This document shows, piece after piece, positions 58,893 to 64,000 of a stretch of 64,000 nucleotides of DNA. The notes under the pieces are model-generated. The model did no database searches and was not told the DNA's origin. It saw only the letters and a program-made list of their open reading frames with translations. Each line of letters opens with the position of its first letter. Position 1 is the stretch's first letter. The stretch spans positions 4,530,646-4,594,645 of the forward strand of contig CM067561.1 of assembly GCA_034509755.1 (NCBI GenBank). Direction: 5' to 3'. The translations under genes and the position numbers were made by a program. Origin of the DNA: Anisodus tanguticus. Lineage: Eukaryota > Streptophyta > Magnoliopsida > Solanales > Solanaceae.

Positions 58893-58965
58893 AGCCAGCT
58901 ATCGGAATCAAACCGATGACCATCGCATTATAAATGTGATGCTCTAACCTCTAATCTAAGCGGGC
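58893..58965 (-). pseudogene. trnT-UGU: trnT-UGU, plastid-derived, anticodon changed
   Basis: 73 nt on the - strand matching plastid trnT-UGU from GCCCGCTTAG to ATAGCTGGCT. In the anticodon loop UGU now reads UAU, a G-to-A change that would give an isoleucine-type anticodon, and the anticodon stem has a mismatch. Plastid promoters would not serve it in the nucleus. Confidence 0.9.
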
Positions 58966-59661
58966 CCACATAACAGAAATCTTATATGCATAGTAATTGA
59001 CTAAACTACTGGAATTGGAATCTTAGTTATTAACTATTCAATATTATATTAAATATTCTAGAACATAAGGATTAATATAGAGATATAGAATTTCGATTTA
59101 TCACAATTCTAATACTAATTTTATTAAATTGTAATTGTAAATTTTGTTAATATTCTTTTATTTTCATTTTTAATTTGAATGGTAAATATTCTTTTTCATT
59201 TCTTTTTTTGGCATTTGAAATCATTTTTATTACAGTTCTATATTTGATTTTATATCATATATATCCCTCATTCTATATTTATTTTAAATTCTAATTGTTT
59301 GACGGAATAGCTAGTTATAACTAATGAGACATTCCTCCTCTTTCAGGAGAAAGTGAAGATAAAAAATAAGAATCGATCGTTCAAGTATTCCAAATTGAAT
59401 GACAAAATGACAGGAATAGAGACATATGAATGGGGTATATATCCATCTATATTGAATTGCGGATTCCGAAATGATAAAATTATTTTTAATTGGACAAAAA
59501 AAATTCTCCTATAGAAGATAGTTAAGAACATCGAAGAGGAGAAAATACATTTTCGAGATAGGAATCGGTAACTAATGAATTCCATGGTTCCAGTATAAAT
59601 GAAAGAAAAAGAAAAAGGAACGACATCACAATGAGATCCTAATATCAAAACAAAAAGAAAG
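58966..59661. other. Plastid trnT-trnL spacer
   Basis: Very AT-rich spacer, the well-known phylogenetic trnT-trnL region. The - strand frame at 59343-59669 is a chance frame. Confidence 0.8.
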
Positions 59662-60232
59662 GGGGACACGACAAAATCAGTAGATGCTACAGACTTAATT
59701 GGATTGAGCCTTCGTATGAAAACTTACTAAGTGGTCACTTTCAAATTCAGAGAAAGCTTGGAATTAACAAAAATTGGCAATCCTGAGCCAAATCCCATTT
59801 TCTTAAAACAATCAAAGGTTCCGAAAAAAAGGATAGGTGCAGACAGTCAATGGAAGTTATTCTAACAAATGGAGTTAAATGCGTTGGTAGAGGAATCTTT
59901 ACATCGAAAATTCATAAAGAAAAAAAATTAATTGAAGGATAAATATATATACATACGTATTCAATACTATATCAAATGATTAATGATGACTCGAATCCAT
60001 ATAAAAATAGAAGAATTGATGTGAATTGATTCTACATTGAAGAAAGAATAGAATATTCATTGATCAAATCATTCACTCCATAGTCTGATAGATCTTTTAA
60101 AAACTGATTAATCGGACGAGAATAAAGATAGAGTCATGTTCTACATGTCAATACTGGAAACAATGAAATTTATAGTAGGAGGAAAATATGTCGACTTTAA
60201 AAATCGTGAGAGTTCAAGTCCCTCTATCCCCA
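59662..60232 (+). pseudogene. trnL-UAA: trnL-UAA with group I intron, plastid-derived
   Basis: Exon 1 is 59662-59696 (GGGGACACG... to ACAGACTT) and exon 2 is 60183-60232 (50 nt ending CTCTATCCCCA). The 486 bp intron keeps group I core phrases such as TTGGATTGAGCC, CAATCCTGAGCCAAATCC and GGATAGGTGCAGA. The split lies after the first anticodon base, as in plastids. Point changes in both exons (for example TATGGCG to CACGACA in exon 1) make it non-functional. Confidence 0.92.
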
Positions 60233-60593
60233 AAAAGACTATTTAACTCCCCAACTATTTATCTGACCCCATTTCCTTAGCGGTTCCAAACTCCTTGTCT
60301 TTCTGATTCACTCTATTTTTTTAGAAATGGAGTTGAGCATAAATGACTTTCTCTTATCACAAGTCTTGTGATATATATGATACACATAGAAATGAACATC
60401 TTTTAGTAAGGAATCCCTAGTTGAATGATTCTCGATCAATACAATATCATTACTCATACTGAAACTTACAAACTCATCTTTTTGAAGATCGAAGAAATTC
60501 CCCAGCTTTGATAAAAAAATTTAATCCAGTTTTTCCTTTTAATTGACATAGACCCCAGTTCTTTAATAAAATGAGGATACTACATTGGGAATA
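60233..60593. other. Plastid trnL-trnF spacer
   Basis: Spacer with the TTATCACAAGTCTTGTGAT inverted repeat near 60355, a known feature of this region. No gene. Confidence 0.8.
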
Positions 60594-60666
60594 TCCGGGA
60601 TAGCTCAATTGGTAGAGCAGAGGACTGAAAATCCTCGTGTCACCTGTTCAAATCTGGTTCCTGGCA
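60594..60666 (+). pseudogene. trnF-GAA: trnF-GAA, plastid-derived, nearly intact
   Basis: 73 nt; anticodon GAA kept (ACTGAAAAT). Differences from the plastid gene are few: the first base G is T, GTTGG is ATTGG in the D-loop, and one T-stem base is changed. The first-base change breaks the terminal acceptor pair. It is the best preserved RNA of the insertion. Confidence 0.9.
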
Positions 60667-61295
60667 CATGATTAATTTGTATGGGTCTCTCTTACCTAGA
60701 ATTAATTTTGAATTAATTGATATCAATCAACATACATATTCTTTTAGAGTCTAGATTAGAATAATAGCTTTATCTAGTTTGGCGAGATATACCCCATTTA
60801 TGTTCTAGATGGGTAGAGTTTCTTAGATGAAGTATCTAAAAGAATTGAATTCTATCTCCTCTCGTTCAAATGAATTTGAATATGTAATACATATTCAAAA
60901 GGTAAAATTGTTTAATTATTGAAAGGCTCAAAAATCGAATCCGAATCTAGGGGGGTTGAAATAGACAAGATTCAGCTCAGATCCAAAGAAATAGAATCCG
61001 ATATTCTCTCATTTCATTGTATTTTCTTTCATATTCGATTTCTTCATTCCGGATTTCTCCATCCCTTCCTATACGCCTTTCTAGAACCCGTCTAAGTAAT
61101 GTACATAGTACAAAGTTCATGATGCAGAACTCATTTGGTTCATCCTATTGATGTGACCCATCCGAAATAAGTATCTTCCAAATAAATGTGAGAATTCCAA
61201 TGAATCCCTGATTGCCTTTTTTGGTAGCGTATCGATAATTCCCTAAATTAGACCTACTTAATCTAGAACATAACGTGCAATACTTGAACAATTCT
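60667..61295. other. Plastid spacer downstream of trnF, right end of NUPT
   Basis: AT-rich sequence consistent with the trnF-ndhJ spacer. No ndhJ coding sequence was recognised before Ty3 sequence resumes near 61296; the boundary is uncertain by tens of bases. Confidence 0.65.
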
Positions 61296-62300
61296 TAGCC
61301 ATGCCTAGTATTTCTCAGTTAGTTTGGAAGGGCACTCTTAGTTAGTATCCAAAAATGGTGATCTTATTTTTGAAAGCTCATAAGATGGTAGAGAAGGGGT
61401 GTTTGTCTTATTTGGCATATGTTCATGACTCGAGTGCGGAGACTCCTTCCTTAGATTTAGTTCCAATAGTTGGGCATTACCAGAGATGTTCCCTACAGAC
61501 CTTCCTACTAATCTACCAGACTATGATATATATTTCTACATTGATCTAGAGTCGGGCACTCATCCCATTTCTATGGCTCCATATCATATATTGTCAGCCG
61601 AGTTGAGAGAATTAAAAGAACAATTGCAAGATATGCTGAGTAAAGGATTCATTCAGCCTAGAGTTTCACCTTAGGGTGCTCTAGTTTTGTTTGTTATGAA
61701 GAAAGATGGGTCCATGCGCCTGTATATTTATTACAGGCAGCTGAACAAGATGACTATCAAGAACAAGTATCTGATATCGCGCATTGATGACTTATTTGAT
61801 CAGCTACATGGTGCCTTAGTCTTTTCAAAGATTGATTTGAGGTCCGATTATCATCAACTGAAGATAATGGCTGAGGATGTTCCTAACACTGCCTTCGGGA
61901 CCTAATATGGACATTATGAGTTTTTTGTGATGTCATTTGGGTTAACTAATGCACATGCACTCTTTATGGAGTTGATGAATGGGGTGTTTAGACCATACTT
62001 GGATTCATTCGTGATAGTGTTCATTGATGATATTTTGATATACTCGCGGAGTGAGGAGGAACACGGGAAACATTTGAGGATCGTGCTTGGTATTGTGAAA
62101 AAGAAGCAACTCTATGAAAAAAATTTGAATAGCAAGTTTTGGCTTAGTGACCAAGAATGGTATTATGGTGGATTTCAAAAAGATTGAGGCAGTTCAGGAT
62201 TGGATTCGGCCTATTTCGATTACTGAGGTTCGGTGTTTTATTGGAGTTGCAGGATATTATCAGCGACTCTTAGAGGGACTTTCATCCATTGCAGCTTCGT
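61296..62300 (+). pseudogene. E5 protease end and reverse transcriptase
   Basis: Resumes with LAMPSISQLVWKGTL and FLKAHKMVEKGCLSYLAYVH, the protease-RT linker. The RT is mostly readable: LRELKEQLQDMLSKGFIQPR, QLNKMTIKNKYLISRIDDLF, VFSKIDLRSDYHQLKI, and an intact FIDD active site at 62020-62031 within VIVFIDDILIYSRSEEEHGK. Stops at about 61672 and 61903 and a frameshift near 62120-62150 interrupt it. It is better preserved than E1. Confidence 0.88.
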
Positions 62301-62379
62301 TAACTATATTGATCCAAAAAAAGTACATTTCGAGTGATATGATGCTTGTAAGGCGAGCTTTGAAACGCTTAAGGCTTTA

Positions 62380-62690
62380 TTGACTACCGTTCTTATTTTG
62401 ACATTACCAATCGAGGGAGAGAGTTTTACTATGTATTGTAATGCTTCTGGAGTAGGTATTGGGTGTGTGTTGATACAGAAAGGGAAAGTCATAACCTATG
62501 GTTTAAGGCAATTGAAGGTTCATGAAAAGAATTATCCCACCCATGACTTAGAGCTAGCGGCGATCATGTTTTCCCTGAAGATTTGGAGGCATTATCTCTA
62601 TGGTGTGCATTATGAGGTTTACACCGACCACCGTAGTCTTCAGTACTTCTTCAATCAGAAGGATCTTAATTTGAGACAATGTCGGTAGTT
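62380..62690 (+). pseudogene. E5 RNase H
   Basis: ESFTMYCNASGVGIGCVLIQ and KVITYGLRQLKVHEKNYPTH lead to VYTDHRSLQYFFNQKDLNLR. The first catalytic aspartate (C-D-A-S) is asparagine; the D of T-D-H is kept. The frame ends in TAG at 62686, and the conserved HLGKANVVADALSR end is missing: the sequence jumps from LKDFE to the region after RNase H near 62710. Confidence 0.85.
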
Positions 62691-62839
62691 GGAGATTCTA
62701 AAGGATTTTGAGTGTCTTATGGCTATGCATGTTCAGTCATTCTCAAATTGGTTTGTTAGGATTGTTATCTCAAACCCTGGTATGGTATTAGCTTATGTGG
62801 ATTCACTATCTTCCTTGTTAGAGTAGATTTTGTCCAGTA

Positions 62840-63870
62840 ATTAGATGATGCTCAATTGTGCAAAATCTGTGATAGGGTGTTGCGGGGAGAGGCAAAAGAG
62901 GTAATGATTGATAGTGATGGTGTCTTAAGGATCAAAGGTCTAATTTGTGCTCCTATGGTAGGTGACATTTCTAGATTGATCATAGAGAAGGCCCATAGAT
63001 CAAAGTACTATATCCATCTAGGGGCTACAAATATGTACCGTGACTTGAGACAGTAATACTGGTGGTGCAGGATGAAAAGGGACATAATGGAGTTTGTGTC
63101 CTGGTGTTTGAATTACCAGCAAATGAAATATGAGCACCAGAGGTCTGGTGGTGTGCTTCAGAAGATGGTCATTCCCGAGTGGAAGTGGGATCGGATTGCC
63201 ATGGATTTCATGGTAGGGTTTCCTCGTACCTTGGGCAAGTTTGATGCTATATGGGTCATTGGGGACAGGTTGACCAAGTATGCCATTTCATTCGAGTTTA
63301 GACTACCTATAATTCTAAGAAGTTGGCCAAGATTTACATTCGAGATATAGTGTGATTGCACGAGGTGCCCTTTTTTATTATTTCTTACTAGGGTACATAG
63401 TTCACTTCTCACTTTTGGTGGTCCATGTAGAAGGAGTTGGGTACTAGAGTGGATCTTAGTACAGCTTTTCACCCTCAGACCGGTGGCCAGTCTGAGCAAA
63501 CTATTCAGGTTTTTAAAGACATTTTACGAGCATGTGTGATTGATTTTGGGGGTCACTGGGACCAGTTTCTACCCTTGGAGAAGTTTGCTTACAATAATAA
63601 TTACCATTCGAGTATTGAGATTGCACCATTTAAGGCATTGTATGGTAGGAAGTGTTTTTATCCCATCAGGTGGTTTGTTGGTTTTGATGTTCGACCTTAG
63701 GGTACTGATCTTCTAAGAGATTCGCTGGATAAAGTTAAATTGATTCAGGACCAACTTCTTATAGCCCAGAGCAGATATAATAGTTATGCGGGCCAGAAAG
63801 TTCCTCCTTTGGAGTTTATGGTTGGTGAGCGGGTATTGTTGAAGATTTCCCCCATGAGGGGTGTGATGAG
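62840..63870 (+). pseudogene. E5 integrase
   Basis: MCKICDRVLRGEAKEVMIDS (from 62856), the HHCC region (HRSKYYIHLGATNMYRDLRQ, a stop, then WCLNYQQMKYEH with the last Cys as Tyr), and the core with MDFMVGFPRTLGKFDAIW (first D). The second D region reads FIISY, a stop, then GT, another stop and FTS near 63380, so that aspartate is tyrosine. GGQSEQTIQVFKDILRACVI keeps the E. The GPY/F stretch ALYGRKCFYPIRWFVGFDVR ends at a stop at 63698. Confidence 0.88.
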
Positions 63871-64000
63871 GTAAAAGAAATAAAGGCAAGCTCAGCCTAA
63901 GGTTTATTAGCCCTTTTTGATATCTTGGACAGAGTTGGCAAGGTGACCTATGAGTTGGCTTTACCTCCTGGTTTATCTAGTGTGCATCTCATATCCCATG
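63871..64000 (+). pseudogene. E5 linker before the chromodomain, cut by window end
   Basis: YELALPPGLSSVHLISH-type sequence (about 63952 onward) corresponds to the stretch just before the chromodomain in E3. The chromodomain, 3' LTR and target duplication lie outside. Confidence 0.75.

Larger units (their letters stand above)
54205..61295 (+). other. Nuclear plastid DNA insertion (NUPT), two joined segments
   Basis: Contains, in plastid order and orientation: trnE-trnT spacer, trnT-GGU, psbD promoter region, psbD, psbC, 3' end of trnS-UGA; then directly rps4 5' end, trnT-UGU, trnL-UAA with intron, trnF-GAA and following spacer. In typical angiosperm plastomes psbZ, trnG, trnfM, rps14, psaB, psaA, ycf3 and trnS-GGA lie between trnS-UGA and rps4; here they are absent. 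All genes carry damage, many changes being G-to-A or C-to-T, as expected for methylated nuclear DNA. The exact outer ends are approximate. Confidence 0.93.
53359..64000 (+). mobile_element. E5: Tekay/Del-type element carrying plastid DNA, runs off the window
   Basis: An E1-like LTR starts at 53359 inside E3's integrase region (TGAAACGACTCGAAAAG against TGTAATGACTCGAAAAG in E1). After ~840 bp it gives way to plastid DNA. Ty3 coding resumes near 61296 at the end of protease and continues through RT, RNase H and integrase to the window edge. By comparison with E1 about 4 kb (rest of LTR, gag, most of protease) is missing. That both halves belong to one element is inferred from order, strand and subfamily. 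Confidence 0.72.

Noticed and set aside
59343..59669. 108-codon antisense frame
   Set aside because: It lies in the plastid trnT-trnL spacer, which is non-coding in plastomes.
54205..61295. Functional plastid genome segment or contaminating plastid contig
   Set aside because: psbD and psbC carry many stops and frameshifts, and both flanks are nuclear Ty3 sequence.

Overview
The window is plant nuclear DNA made almost entirely of nested, decayed LTR retrotransposons, plus one block of plastid-derived DNA. I found no intact host gene. All retroelement and plastid reading frames carry stops, frameshifts or truncations. Tekay/Del-type Ty3 elements with ~2.9 kb LTRs, an Ale-like Ty1/copia element, a Stowaway-like MITE and an angiosperm-type plastid gene order suggest a repeat-rich eudicot. 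Solanaceae is a reasonable guess from the look of the LTRs, but that is inference.

Left part (1-17000): E1, an old Tekay/Del chromovirus on the + strand (5' LTR 94-2987, coding region to ~8010, 3' LTR 8055-10597), followed by four LTR fragments in alternating orientation. Positions 17332-22212 hold a copia element with 228 and 172 bp LTRs. A Stowaway-like MITE lies at 22475-22670.

Middle part (23429-31603): a tandem array of a small non-autonomous LTR retrotransposon (TRIM type). Seven LTRs, some partial, alternate with five ~160 bp internal domains, each with a PBS-like and a PPT-like motif. The whole array sits between near-identical 5 bp direct repeats (CAAGT/TAAGT). A 2.83 kb solo Ty3 LTR interrupts the first LTR boundary.

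Right part (32339-64000): a nest. E2, a Tekay-type element (+), starts at 32339. A 0.96 kb solo LTR landed in its gag. Later a ~1.94 kb block (end of E2's LTR, PBS, first part of gag, first half of the solo LTR) was triplicated in tandem, with an 18 nt templated filler at both junctions. E4, an internally deleted Ty3 element with 1.56 kb LTRs and a perfect ATATT target duplication, interrupts E2's reverse transcriptase (42731-48489). E3, a Tekay-type element on the - strand, enters E2's RNase H/integrase boundary at 49504. E5 (+) enters E3's integrase region at 53359 and continues past the window.

Within E5, ~4 kb (most of the LTR, gag and most of protease) is missing, and ~7.1 kb of plastid DNA (54205-61295) lies in its place: trnT-GGU, psbD, psbC, end of trnS-UGA, then directly rps4 (5' end), trnT-UGU, trnL-UAA with its group I intron, and trnF-GAA. 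About ten plastid genes normally between trnS-UGA and rps4 are absent. E5 resumes at the end of protease and runs through RT, RNase H and integrase to the window edge.
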